Part shown: piece by piece, positions 28,526-37,328 of the stretch
Layout: every line of letters begins with the position of its first letter
Position numbering within the stretch: position 1 is the first letter of the stretch
NCBI GenBank assembly: GCA_934654475.1
Contig: CAKUFZ010000002.1
Location: 62,001-126,000, forward strand
Direction of reading: 5' to 3'
DNA from: an uncultured Coriobacteriales bacterium
GTDB taxonomy: Bacteria; Actinomycetota; Coriobacteriia; Coriobacteriales; UMGS124
DNA length: 64,000 nt
Notes under the pieces: model-generated
Told to the model about the DNA's origin: nothing
The model's database searches: none
Seen by the model: the letters and a program-made list of their open reading frames with translations, nothing else
Position numbers and translations under genes: made by a program

Positions 28526-30002
28526 CCTGCTCACCCCCCTTCACGGCAGAGGCAGCGGGCTTCTTTGCCTCTTCCATGTCGGCTTTGACGCCCCAGAAGC
28601 CGGGGTTCTTCTCCACGGCGCCGCGGCCAAGCAGGCGAATGGCGGGAGTGGTGAACATGAGCAGCGTAAAGAACGAGCAGAGGACGCCCAGGGCAAGCGT
28701 GAGGCCGAAGCCGCGCGCCGAACCCGTGGTGAGGAAGAACAGGCCCAGGGCGGAGATGAGCGACACCACGCCGGCATCGAGGGCGGTCATGATGCCGTGC
28801 TTGGAACCGGAGATGGAGGCAGTGCGAACGGACTTGCCCGCACGCAGCTCCTCGCGGAAACGCTCAAGCACGAGAATGGTGGAGTCGGCCGCCATGCCGA
28901 TGGTCAGCACGACGCCGGCAAGGCCGGACAGCGAGAGCGCAAAGAGGCCCATCGAGGAAAGCGCGGCAAAGATGCCCAGGTAGACGATGCCGAAGGTGAG
29001 CAGTGCGCCGGCGGTGATGAGGCCCATGCCCTGGTAGAACACGAACAGGTACACAAGGATGAGGATGAAGCCGACAACGACGGCCACAAGGCCCTGCATG
29101 AGGGAGTCCTGTCCGAGCGTGGGGCCGACGTAGCTGGACTCGGAGTACTCAAGCGTCACGGGAAGGGCGCCGGACTCCAGGACGGTCTTGAACGACTTGG
29201 CCTCCTCGAGCGAGTAGTTGCCCGTGATGGAGACGTCGCCGTTGGTGATGGCGGTCTGCACGGCAGGGGCGCTCTGGACCACGCCGTCGAGCAGGATGGC
29301 GATGCGGCTCTTCGTGTCAGCCAGGACCCTCGTCACGTCGCCGAAGGCCTTGGTGCCTTGGGCGTCGAGGTGCAGGTTCACGGAATAATAGGCGCTGCCC
29401 GAGCTCTGCATGCCGATGGTGACGCTCTCGATTTGGTCGCCGGTCATGAAGGCCTCATAGGTGCCGGGCTCAAGCTTCACGCCCGTGGCGCCGGCGTTGA
29501 TCTTGGCCAGGGCGTCCTGGTCGGCGACGTCGTTGAGGTCGACGAACTCAAGGGTACCGGTGGTGCCCATGGTGTCGATAACCTCCTGGGCGTTGGTGGC
29601 GCCAGGAATCTGAATGAGAATCTGGTTCGTGCCCTGACGCTGAACGGTGGCCTCGCTGGCGCCCAGGGAGTTCACGCGGTTCGTGACGATTGCCACGGCC
29701 GACTCCATGTCGGTGTCGGTGACGTCCGAGCCGTCGGGCTTGTCGGCGGTCATGATGACCGAGACGCCGCCCTTGATGTCGAGGCCCTGCGTGATCTTCT
29801 GGTCAAGCGGCCAGAAGCCCACGAAGCACACGGCAAGCAGCACGACAAGCACCACGAGCACGCTCACGTAGCGGCGCACATCGGGCTTCATCGCCTTCTT
29901 GTGCGGCTTCTTCTTGGATTTCTTCGGTGCAGGTCGCGCCGTGCCCGAGGCTTCCGCCCAGGCTTGAGCCACGCTGTGCGGCTCAGCGTTCTTATCCGAC
30001 AT
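28518..30002 (-). CDS. secD: protein translocase subunit SecD
   Basis: Partner of SecF in the Sec translocon. The 494 residues have a Lys-rich N-terminus (KKSKKKPHKK), helix 1 (SVLVVLVVLLAVCFV), the P1 periplasmic domain with LDIKGGVSVIM (DLRGG equivalent), and helices 2-6 with SGLAGVVLTIGMAADSTILVLERFREEL. The P1 head has GTTGTLEFVDLND, and the distal region VQSAPAVQTAITNGDVSITG is conserved. AGGGAGC lies before ATG 30002. It follows tgt by 74 nt; yajC, normally between, is absent. Confidence 0.95.
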   Translation of the reverse strand: MSDKNAEPHSVAQAWAEASGTARPAPKKSKKKPHKKAMKPDVRRYVSVLVVLVVLLAVCFVGFWPLDQKITQGLDIKGGVSVIMTADKPDGSDVTDTDMESAVAIVTNRVNSLGASEATVQRQGTNQILIQIPGATNAQEVIDTMGTTGTLEFVDLNDVADQDALAKINAGATGVKLEPGTYEAFMTGDQIESVTIGMQSSGSAYYSVNLHLDAQGTKAFGDVTRVLADTKSRIAILLDGVVQSAPAVQTAITNGDVSITGNYSLEEAKSFKTVLESGALPVTLEYSESSYVGPTLGQDSLMQGLVAVVVGFILILVYLFVFYQGMGLITAGALLTFGIVYLGIFAALSSMGLFALSLSGLAGVVLTIGMAADSTILVLERFREELRAGKSVRTASISGSKHGIMTALDAGVVSLISALGLFFLTTGSARGFGLTLALGVLCSFFTLLMFTTPAIRLLGRGAVEKNPGFWGVKADMEEAKKPAASAVKGGEQDA

Positions 30003-30076
30003 ATCAGCTCCCTTGTTTGCCGGGCACGCGACAACACGCGCCTCGGCACTGACAGATTACGACAGTATAAGCCTAA

Positions 30077-31219
30077 TTAGTAATCGTTTGCGGCAGGGCT
30101 TGACATCCACGCGTCCAGGAACTGCTTGTATGTGCCGGCCATGATGGCCTCACGGGCCAAATCCATGAGGTGCACGAGGAAATAGACGTTGTGGATGGAG
30201 AGCAGGATGCCCGCGAGCATCTCCTTTTGCGTCACGAGGTGACGGATGTAACCGCGGGTGTAGCCGCCCGTGCACACAGGGCACGTGCACTCGGGGTCGA
30301 TGGGGCCATGGTCGTGGGCGTACTTGGCGTTCTTCATGTTCATGCGGCCAAAATGGGAGAACGCCGTCCCCGAGCGGGCGGTGCGGGTGGGCAGCACGCA
30401 GTCGAACATGTCGATGCCGCAGGCAACGCCGCGCACAAGCGTCGTGGGGTTGCCCACGCCCATGAGGTAGCGGGGCTTGTTGCGGGGCATGTACTGGGAG
30501 GCAAGCGGGGCAAGCGTCTCGAACATGAGCTCGTGAGGCTCTCCCACGCTGTAGCCGCCGATGCCGTAGCCCGGGAAGTTGCCGCAGCTCTCGAGGTGCT
30601 CAAGGGAGCGCACGCGCAGGTCAAGGTGCATGCCGCCCTGCACGATGCCGAAGAGGGCCTGGTCGGGGCGCGTATGAGCCGCAAAGCAGCGGTCGGCCCA
30701 ACGGCTGGAGAGCTCCACGGCACGCTCCACCTGCGAGCGGTCGGCCGGATAGCCCACGCACTGGTCGAGCTGCATGCAGATGTCCGAGCCCAGGCGCTGC
30801 GCGATGGCCATGTTGTCCTCGGGCGACCAGAAGACGTGCTTGCCGTCGTAGTCGTCGGCGCGGAACTCAACGCCGCCGTCGGAAAGCTTGACGAGGTCGC
30901 CGTGGGAGAAGACCTGGAAGCCGCCCGAATCGGTGAGGATGGGCTTGTCCCAGTTCATGAACTTGTGCACGCCGCCGAACTCGGCGACGGTCTCAGAACC
31001 GGGCCTCATCTCCAGGTGGTAGGTGTTGTTGAGCACGATCTGGGCGCCCAGGGAGGAAACCATGTCGGGAAGCAGGCCCTTGACGGTGCCCTTGGTGCCC
31101 ACCGGCATGAAGACGGGCGTGTGAATGTCGCCATGGGCGGTGTGGAAGACACCGGCCCTGGCATGCGTGCCGGGGTCCTCGGCGAGGACCTCGTAGGTAA
31201 ACAGCTTCGAATCGCTCAA
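30077..31219 (-). CDS. tgt: queuine/preQ1 tRNA-guanine transglycosylase
   Basis: Exchanges G34 for preQ1 in tRNAs with GUN anticodons. The 380 residues hold TDSGGFQVFSHG, the nucleophile region GVGNPTTLVRGVACGIDMFDCVLPTRTAR and the zinc ligands CTCPVCTGGYTRGYIRHL. The start is TTG 31219 with AAGGAG 6-7 nt before. Together with queA and queH, 15-18 kb away, it completes the last tRNA steps of queuosine; no preQ1 synthesis gene is here. Divergent from the U32 peptidase gene. Confidence 0.95.
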   Translation of the reverse strand: MSDSKLFTYEVLAEDPGTHARAGVFHTAHGDIHTPVFMPVGTKGTVKGLLPDMVSSLGAQIVLNNTYHLEMRPGSETVAEFGGVHKFMNWDKPILTDSGGFQVFSHGDLVKLSDGGVEFRADDYDGKHVFWSPEDNMAIAQRLGSDICMQLDQCVGYPADRSQVERAVELSSRWADRCFAAHTRPDQALFGIVQGGMHLDLRVRSLEHLESCGNFPGYGIGGYSVGEPHELMFETLAPLASQYMPRNKPRYLMGVGNPTTLVRGVACGIDMFDCVLPTRTARSGTAFSHFGRMNMKNAKYAHDHGPIDPECTCPVCTGGYTRGYIRHLVTQKEMLAGILLSIHNVYFLVHLMDLAREAIMAGTYKQFLDAWMSSPAANDY

Positions 31220-31377
31220 GAGCTCTCCTTGTCATGAGTTGCGTAATGCCCGCGTCCATCGTGCAGACAGGGGGCGTAAGGCAGTTTCTGCGGTATAGAA
31301 TAAGCCATTCTACTGTACTTCCAGCAAACACGCACGGATTACCACGACCGAGCGCTCAACCACGAAAGAACGAGAAC

Positions 31378-33870
31378 ATGGACGCAACGCAGATGCAGCG
31401 CACGCACAAGGCCCCCGAGCTCTTGAGCCCGGCTGGAACACGGGACGCGTTCAAGGCGGCGCTCGCTGCAGGGGCCGACGCCATTTACTGCGGCCTTGGC
31501 AGCTTCAATGCGCGTCGCAACGCCGACAACCTGGACCTCGACCAGCTCCGCGAGTGCTGCGAGCTGGCCCATCTGGCAGGCGCGCGCGTCTACATCACGG
31601 TGAACATCCTCATCGCCCAGGAGGAGATGCCCCGGGCGCTCGCCCTCGTGCACGACTGCCACCTCGCCGGTGCCGACGCCTTCATCATGGCCGACTGGGG
31701 CCTCATCTCGCTGACCCGCACCCTATGGCCGCAGATCGAGATCCACCTCTCCACCCAGGGCAACGTCAACGATGCCGCAGGCGTTCGCTTCGCTAAAGAG
31801 GTCGGCTGCTCGCGCGTGACGCTGTCGCGCGAGATGACGCTTCCCGAGATTGAGTCGTGCTCGCATGAGGATGTCGAACTCGAGGTGTTCGCACACGGCG
31901 CCATCTGCGTGTGCTACTCGGGGCTGTGCCTGCTCAGCAGCATGCAGCGTGGAAAGTCGGCCAACCGCGGCCTGTGCCGCCAGCCTTGCCGCCTGCCCTA
32001 CCGCCTCGTCGACGAAAAGGGCACGCAGCGCGACCGCATGAACGGCACGCGCCTCATGTCGCCGCGCGACAACTGCACCATCGCCGACATCGACGCGCTC
32101 GTCGAAGCGGGGTGCGCAAGCATGAAACTCGAGGGCAGGATGAAGGCCCCCGACTACGTGGGCACCGTCACGAAGGCCTACCGCGCCGCGCTCGACGAGT
32201 GGGAGCAAGGCGAAGACCCGCGTGTGGACGCCGCGGTCATGCGCGACCTGGCACGCGCCTTCAACCGCAACTTCACCGACGGTTACCTGCACGGCAAGCA
32301 CGACAACGACTTCATGAGCTACGAACGCGGCAACAACCGCGGTCAATATGCAGGCAGGATCATTCAGGCAAAGGGCAAGAAGGCCATCGCCGACCTCACC
32401 GAACCCGTGGGAGTTGGCGACCTTCTCGAGATTCGCAACCCTGACAACTTCGACGACTATGTGACGGCGCCCTGCCCGCGCACGACCGACGGACCCACCC
32501 AGCTCGCACTCGACCTGCCACGTGCCATGGGCGCCGGCTGCGACGTGCGCGTCATCCGCAGCGAGCACGGCATGACGCAGGCCCGCGAGTTCGCCGCACG
32601 CGCCTGGCCCCGCAAGCGTGCGGTGCATGTGCATGTCATTGCGCGTCTCGGCGAACCTTTCACTGTCGAACTTGAGACGATTGCGGGAGACGCCCATCCC
32701 GACATGGGACGCGATGTCGTGCGCGCACGCGCCGCGGGGTTCTGCGTGGAGGCGGCCCGCAGCCGAGCCGTGAGCGAAGAAGACCTGCGCGAGCACGTGG
32801 GGCGCTTTGGCACCAGCCCCTTTGAAGCAGCTAGCTGGGATATTGAGATGGACGAGGGTGTGGGCATGTCATTCTCTGCCGTGCACGCCGTACGCGCCGA
32901 GGCTGTGCAGGTGCTCAAAGAGGAGATTTTGAAGCCTTGGACGGACGGGAGGCTCTCGACGGCACCCGCCCCCTTAAGCCTCAGCGCACGCAAAAGGCGC
33001 GGCGCCTGCGACCCCTCGCAGGCCAAGCTCTGCGCCCACGTGACCACGCCCGAGGATGCCCAGGCGGCACTTGAGGCAGGGGCCGACCTCGTCTATGTCT
33101 CGGCCATCGACCTGGCTCTTGGCCCGGCAAGCAGCGCCCGCAGGCGTACGGACGCAGCCGGCCAGAGCGGCGCGACATGGCCCGAGGGCGTCGCCTGCAT
33201 CCTGCCTGCCGTCGCACGCACGGCCGACCACGCGGCCGTGGACGCCCTCGACCTGACGGGTGCCCATGAGATTGCCGTCTCAAACGTCTCGTGGCTCGAC
33301 GAAGCGCGCAAAGGCAAGGCCGACATCTGGCTTACCGACGAGGTGGAGCTGCACAACACCGCCGCCTTTGAGTTCATGTCCGCACATGGCGCCAAAGGCG
33401 CGTGGCTTTCCTGCGAGCTCGACCTGCTCGAGATCTCCCAGCTCGCCGCAACAAGCGAGCTTGAACTCGGCATGAAGGTCTGGGGACACATCCGCACCAT
33501 GACCTGCGAGCACTGCATGCTGCAGAGCATGGGCGACTGCTCCAAGACCTGCGCGACCTGCGCCCGTCGCTCACTCAAGCTCGAGATGCGCGACGAGTTC
33601 GACCGCCCGAGCATCGTGACCTCCGACGCCCTGGGTCGGGCCGGCGTGTGGCAGGCTGAGGTTCTCGACGCCACGCCGCAGATGGCAGAGCTCATGCGTT
33701 GCGGCGTAAGCCGCTTCGGTGTGGACTGCCGCCTATGCGACAGCCCCCAAGAGACGGCCGAGGCGGTACGCCACGTGAAGGCCGCACTCGAGGCCGTCCG
33801 CAACGGCAAGATGGCCGCCCCTCGCGCTGCAAGCGCGACAAGCGGCCATCTCTTCGAACGCATCGGGTAA
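31378..33870 (+). CDS. U32 family peptidase, long double-module form
   Basis: U32 'peptidase' family members such as TrhP and RlhA hydroxylate RNA, while others are called collagenase-like. This protein (830 residues) has the U32 barrel (ELLSPAGTRDAFKAALAAGADAIYCGLG, the four-Cys cluster in CYSGLC and RGLCRQPC, and SMKLEGRMKAPDY), a DUF3656-like middle, and a C-terminal module with a second Cys cluster (TCEHCML, then CSKTCATC). The order resembles RlhA-type proteins. Prephenate, which the aro operon makes, is the hydroxylation substrate source in E. coli RlhA/TrhP, but a role here is inference. ATG 31378 has a weak ribosome site; no better start was found. Confidence 0.85.
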   Translation: MDATQMQRTHKAPELLSPAGTRDAFKAALAAGADAIYCGLGSFNARRNADNLDLDQLRECCELAHLAGARVYITVNILIAQEEMPRALALVHDCHLAGADAFIMADWGLISLTRTLWPQIEIHLSTQGNVNDAAGVRFAKEVGCSRVTLSREMTLPEIESCSHEDVELEVFAHGAICVCYSGLCLLSSMQRGKSANRGLCRQPCRLPYRLVDEKGTQRDRMNGTRLMSPRDNCTIADIDALVEAGCASMKLEGRMKAPDYVGTVTKAYRAALDEWEQGEDPRVDAAVMRDLARAFNRNFTDGYLHGKHDNDFMSYERGNNRGQYAGRIIQAKGKKAIADLTEPVGVGDLLEIRNPDNFDDYVTAPCPRTTDGPTQLALDLPRAMGAGCDVRVIRSEHGMTQAREFAARAWPRKRAVHVHVIARLGEPFTVELETIAGDAHPDMGRDVVRARAAGFCVEAARSRAVSEEDLREHVGRFGTSPFEAASWDIEMDEGVGMSFSAVHAVRAEAVQVLKEEILKPWTDGRLSTAPAPLSLSARKRRGACDPSQAKLCAHVTTPEDAQAALEAGADLVYVSAIDLALGPASSARRRTDAAGQSGATWPEGVACILPAVARTADHAAVDALDLTGAHEIAVSNVSWLDEARKGKADIWLTDEVELHNTAAFEFMSAHGAKGAWLSCELDLLEISQLAATSELELGMKVWGHIRTMTCEHCMLQSMGDCSKTCATCARRSLKLEMRDEFDRPSIVTSDALGRAGVWQAEVLDATPQMAELMRCGVSRFGVDCRLCDSPQETAEAVRHVKAALEAVRNGKMAAPRAASATSGHLFERIG

Positions 33871-33875
33871 CCCAC

Positions 33876-33896
33876 AAAGAGTTCCGCGACTCTTTT
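33876..33896. terminator. short bidirectional hairpin between convergent genes
   Basis: AAAGAGT and ACTCTTT flank a 6-nt loop and end in TTTT on plus. It separates the U32 gene and the DUF1292 gene. Confidence 0.6.
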
Positions 33897-33912
33897 GAAC
33901 AAGAAGGGGCGA

Positions 33913-34254
33913 CTAGCCCTCTTCGTCAGCAAGCACCTCGTCGAGGACCTCGAGCACCATGGGCTTGAGGTCCTCTTCTATATCGACCAAGTCGACGACG
34001 GGGGGCTTCTTCGGCGTCATGCCATGCTCCACGGCGTACTGGGCGGTCCTCACCTGCTCGGGGTCGACCACGACCGAGGCATACATCGCCTCCTCGCCTG
34101 CCTCGTCGCTCACGAGGTCGGTGTACACCAGGTAGATGGGACCCGCCTCCTCAAGGGAGAAGGACAGGAGGGCGTCGTAGCGGCACATGACGCCTTCCTC
34201 GTCCAGGCAGCGAAACGCGAAGTCGTACGTCTCAAAGGTTGCAAAGTCGCGCAC
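33913..34254 (-). CDS. DUF1292 family acidic protein
   Basis: A 113-residue, acidic protein resembling the DUF1292 (YrzB) family: an aromatic, beta-rich core (FETYDFAFRCLDEEG, GPIYLVYTDL) and an Asp/Glu-rich C-terminal tail (VVDLVDIEEDLKPMVLEVLD). The function is not established. The start is GTG 34254 with AGGGGAG 5 nt upstream. It follows the acyl-CoA ligase by 17 nt and may share its transcript. Confidence 0.75.
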   Translation of the reverse strand: MRDFATFETYDFAFRCLDEEGVMCRYDALLSFSLEEAGPIYLVYTDLVSDEAGEEAMYASVVVDPEQVRTAQYAVEHGMTPKKPPVVDLVDIEEDLKPMVLEVLDEVLADEEG

Positions 34255-34271
34255 GTCGCTCCCCTATCCCT

Positions 34272-35909
34272 TTATGCGTGGTTCTCACGGTCAACGAGCT
34301 GTTCGGCGCCATAGCGCTGGCGCAGCAGGGGCTTTTCAATCTTGCCCGTGGGGTTGCGCGGCACGTCGGCGAAAATAATCTTGCGCGGGCGCTTGTAACG
34401 GGGCAGGTCGAGGCAGTAGTCGTTGATGTCCTCGACGGTGGTGTCGGCATACTCGGGCTTGAGCTCGATGATGGCGGCGCAGATCTCGCCCAAGCGATCG
34501 TCGGGAAGGCCGATGACCGCGACGTCCTTCACTGCAGGGTTGGCCGAGAGGAAGTCCTCAATCTGCACGGGGTAGATGTTCTCGCCACCCGAGATGACAA
34601 CGTCCTTCTTGCGGTCGACAAGCCAGTAGAAGCCGTCCTCGTCCTGACGCGCCATGTCACCGGTGAGCAGCCAGCCGTTCTGCAGCGACTCGGCAGTGGC
34701 CTTGGGGTTGTTGTAATAGCAGGTCATGACACCCGGGCCCTTGACGCACAGCTCGCCGACCTCGCCCTTTGCCACCGGCTCGCCGTGCGAGTCGATGATC
34801 TTGACGTCCCAGTTGTAGCCGGGCACACCGATGGCGCCCACATGGTCGATGTTCTCCACGCCCAGGTGCACACAGCCCGGGCCCGTGGACTCGGACAGGC
34901 CGTAGTTGGTGTCGTACTGATGATGCGGGAAGATTGACTTCCACTTCTTGATGAGGCTCTTGGGAACCGGCTGGGCACCGATGTGCATGAGGCGCCACTG
35001 GTCAAGCTTGTAATCCTCAAGCTTGATAGTGCCCTCTTCGATAGCAAGGAGGATGTCCTGGGCCCACGGCACAAGAAGCCACACGATGGTGCACCGCTCC
35101 GAGCTGATGGCGTCGAAAATGGCCTTGGGGGTCACGCCGCGCAGAAGCACGCCCTTGCCACCGCAGATGAGGCTGCCCAGCCAGTGCATGGCGGCACCGG
35201 TGTGGTAGAGCGGCGGGATGCACAGGAACACGTCGTCGTGGGTCTGCCCGTGATGCTTCTGCTCCATCTGCGCAGCCTGCGTAAGACTCTCATGGTTGTG
35301 CAGGATGGCCTTGGGGAAGCCCGTGGTGCCGCTCGAGAAGTAGATGGCAGCGTCCTCGTACTCGGTGACAGGCACAAAGGGGTCGGAGCTGGGCATGTTG
35401 GCAGCAAGCTCGTTGTAGCTCTCGGCAAAGGTGGGGCAGTCGCTGCCGACGTAAAAGAGCAGGCGGTTCTTGGAGACGCGCGGCTCAATCTGCTCGATGC
35501 GGCCGGTGAACTGCGGGCCGAAGACAAGGATGTCGACGTCAGCCAGGTCGACGCAGTACTCAATCTCCTCGGCGGTGTAGCGGAAGTTGAGCGGGACCAC
35601 CGTTGCGCCGCTCTTGAGCACACCAAAGAAGATGGGCAGGTACTCGAGGCAGTTCATAAGAAGGATTGCGACCTTGTCGCCCTTCTTCACGCCACGACTC
35701 AGAAGCAGGTTGGCAAAGCGATTTGCCTTCTCGTCGAAGACACTCCAGGTAATCTGCCTGCGGTACGGCTGCATGCAGGTGCTTTGGACGAGGCTGTAGT
35801 CGCGCCACGTCGCGTGGTCGAGCTCCTGAATCTCAGGGTTGATCTCGACAAGGGCGACCTCGTCTGCATAGTCATGGGCGTTGCGCCGCAGGAAGTCGGT
35901 AATCGGCAT
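34272..35909 (-). CDS. AMP-forming acyl-CoA ligase
   Basis: ANL superfamily enzyme, 545 residues. It shows the P-loop FSSGTTGFPKAILHNHES, the adenylate region YGLSESTG, GWLLTGDMARQDEDGFYWLVDRKKD, SGGENIYP and the C-terminal lysine in PTGKIEK. It activates a carboxylic acid as the acyl-AMP and joins it to CoA. The closest types by architecture are medium/long-chain fatty acid and bile-acid or aryl CoA ligases; substrate cannot be assigned. No fatty acid degradation genes are near. ATG 35909 follows GAGG by 6 nt. Confidence 0.88.
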   Translation of the reverse strand: MPITDFLRRNAHDYADEVALVEINPEIQELDHATWRDYSLVQSTCMQPYRRQITWSVFDEKANRFANLLLSRGVKKGDKVAILLMNCLEYLPIFFGVLKSGATVVPLNFRYTAEEIEYCVDLADVDILVFGPQFTGRIEQIEPRVSKNRLLFYVGSDCPTFAESYNELAANMPSSDPFVPVTEYEDAAIYFSSGTTGFPKAILHNHESLTQAAQMEQKHHGQTHDDVFLCIPPLYHTGAAMHWLGSLICGGKGVLLRGVTPKAIFDAISSERCTIVWLLVPWAQDILLAIEEGTIKLEDYKLDQWRLMHIGAQPVPKSLIKKWKSIFPHHQYDTNYGLSESTGPGCVHLGVENIDHVGAIGVPGYNWDVKIIDSHGEPVAKGEVGELCVKGPGVMTCYYNNPKATAESLQNGWLLTGDMARQDEDGFYWLVDRKKDVVISGGENIYPVQIEDFLSANPAVKDVAVIGLPDDRLGEICAAIIELKPEYADTTVEDINDYCLDLPRYKRPRKIIFADVPRNPTGKIEKPLLRQRYGAEQLVDRENHA

Positions 35910-35944
35910 TGCGAACCTCACATAATTGAAGGGACTCGTTGTGC

Positions 35945-35961
35945 GTAATTGTACACATTAC
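35945..35961. promoter_or_regulatory. inverted repeat over the likely acyl-CoA ligase promoter
   Basis: GTAAT and ATTAC flank a near-symmetric centre (TGTACAC). A possible -10 TACAAT on minus falls within it. The -35 region is poor, so a regulated promoter is plausible, but this is inference. Confidence 0.35.
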
Positions 35962-35964
35962 ATA

Positions 35965-35995
35965 ACGAAAGGAGCCGCCCAATCTGGACGGCTCC
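35965..35995 (-). terminator. terminator of ilvE
   Basis: On minus, GGAGCCGTCC pairs with GGGCGGCTCC (one T-G), followed by TTTCGTTAT. It lies 26 nt after the ilvE stop and upstream of the acyl-CoA ligase gene. Confidence 0.75.
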
Positions 35996-36020
35996 GCAAC
36001 GTGCTGAGAAAAAGGTGCGA

Positions 36021-37067
36021 CTAGCAGACCACGCAGACCCAACCCTCGGGCCCCTCGATGTCGCAGGCCTGAATGCCGGCGAGCTCGGCGCGGAGTTTCT
36101 TGAGCACAGGGCCGCAGCCGTCCTGCGAAGCGGGGAACTCGATGTCGCCCTCATGGCTGTGAACGCGAGCCACGGGCGAAATGACGGCAGCGGTGCCGCA
36201 CATGCCGCACTCGACGAAGTCGCCGGCCTGCAGCTCGGAAAACTTGACGGGGCGCTCGATGACGTTGAGGCCCATGACGTCGCGACCCAGGGCCACAAGC
36301 GAGCGGCGCGTGATGGAAGGCAGGATGGAATCGGAGTGCGACTGGGGAACGACGAGGTTGCCCTCACGGTCGACAAGCAGGATGTTGGCGCCGCCGGTCT
36401 CCTCGACATAGGTGCGCGAGGCGGGGTCGAGGTAAAGGTTCTCGGCATAGCCCTCGGCATGGGCCTTCTCATGCGGATAGAGGCTCATGGCGTAGTTGAG
36501 GCCGGCCTTGATGTTGCCGGTGCCGTGAGGCGCAGCGCGGTCGTAGTCGGAGACGGTGATGGCAACGGAAGTGTCGCCACCCTTGAAGTAGGGGCCCACG
36601 GGGGTCACGAGGATACGGAACTGGTACTCGGTGGCAGGCTTGACGCCGATGACCTCACCGGAAGCGATCATGAAGGGACGCACGTACAGCGTGGCGCCCG
36701 AACCGTACGGCGGGACCCAGGCGGCGTTGGCGGCCACGACCTGCTTGACGGCCTCCACGAACTTGTCCTCGGGGAAGGCGGGCATGCAGAGGCGCTCAGC
36801 GGAGTCGTGCATACGCTTGGCGTTCATGTCGGGGCGGAAGCAGACGATGCGGCCGTCCTTGGTGGTATAGGCCTTGAGGCCCTCGAAGACTTCCTGGCAG
36901 TAATGGAAGATGCCCGCGCACTCGCTCAGCGTGATGGAGTGGTCGCGCGTGAGGCCACCCTCCTCCCACTGGCCGTCCTTGTAGTTGCAGACGTAGCTGT
37001 AGTCGGTGGGCATATAGGCAAAGGACAGGTTTGCCCAGTCCAGGTCCTTCTTCTCGATTTCGATCAT
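36021..37067 (-). CDS. ilvE: branched-chain amino acid aminotransferase
   Basis: PLP class IV enzyme of 348 residues. It has the Schiff-base lysine in GTGNIKAGLNYA, the Glu in YVEETGGANILLV, and QEVFEGLKAYTTKDGRIVCFRPDMNAKRM typical of BCAT. It transaminates Leu, Ile and Val with 2-oxoglutarate. ATG 37067 follows GAGGAG by 7 nt. It has its own terminator and a long 5' gap of 261 bp to pyrE, so it is probably transcribed alone. Confidence 0.95.
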   Translation of the reverse strand: MIEIEKKDLDWANLSFAYMPTDYSYVCNYKDGQWEEGGLTRDHSITLSECAGIFHYCQEVFEGLKAYTTKDGRIVCFRPDMNAKRMHDSAERLCMPAFPEDKFVEAVKQVVAANAAWVPPYGSGATLYVRPFMIASGEVIGVKPATEYQFRILVTPVGPYFKGGDTSVAITVSDYDRAAPHGTGNIKAGLNYAMSLYPHEKAHAEGYAENLYLDPASRTYVEETGGANILLVDREGNLVVPQSHSDSILPSITRRSLVALGRDVMGLNVIERPVKFSELQAGDFVECGMCGTAAVISPVARVHSHEGDIEFPASQDGCGPVLKKLRAELAGIQACDIEGPEGWVCVVC

Positions 37068-37151
37068 GAAAGAACTCCTCTTCGTGTAACTGCCGCACCC
37101 GGCAAGAAGTCGTGCGCGCACCGTTGGTGATGGGACATCATAGACCTATAT

Positions 37152-37184
37152 GCGTACGGCGACCGCAAAACGGCCGCCGTACGC
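37152..37184. terminator. strong hairpin in the ilvE-pyrE gap
   Basis: A 10-bp stem (GCGTACGGCG/CGCCGTACGC) is followed by a mismatch, 3 more pairs and a 5-nt loop. There is no T run: it may be a processed 3' end of pyrE or part of the ilvE leader. The other bases of the gap (37068-37328) show no gene. Confidence 0.5.
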
Positions 37185-37328
37185 GGGGATTTAACAATAC
37201 ATGCCGCTAAGCGACAAAATCATGCCGCTGCGCGGGCACAGCCTCGCCCTGCCGAGCCCAGCCAATTGCCTGCAACGTGCCCAAGAGGGTCACGCGACAC
37301 GCAGGGCCCAAGCGACGGCAAGGAGGTC

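Noticed and set aside
31234..31377. Extended N-terminus of the U32 peptidase
   Set aside because: The upstream stretch lacks a ribosome site and family similarity; the barrel begins right after ATG 31378.
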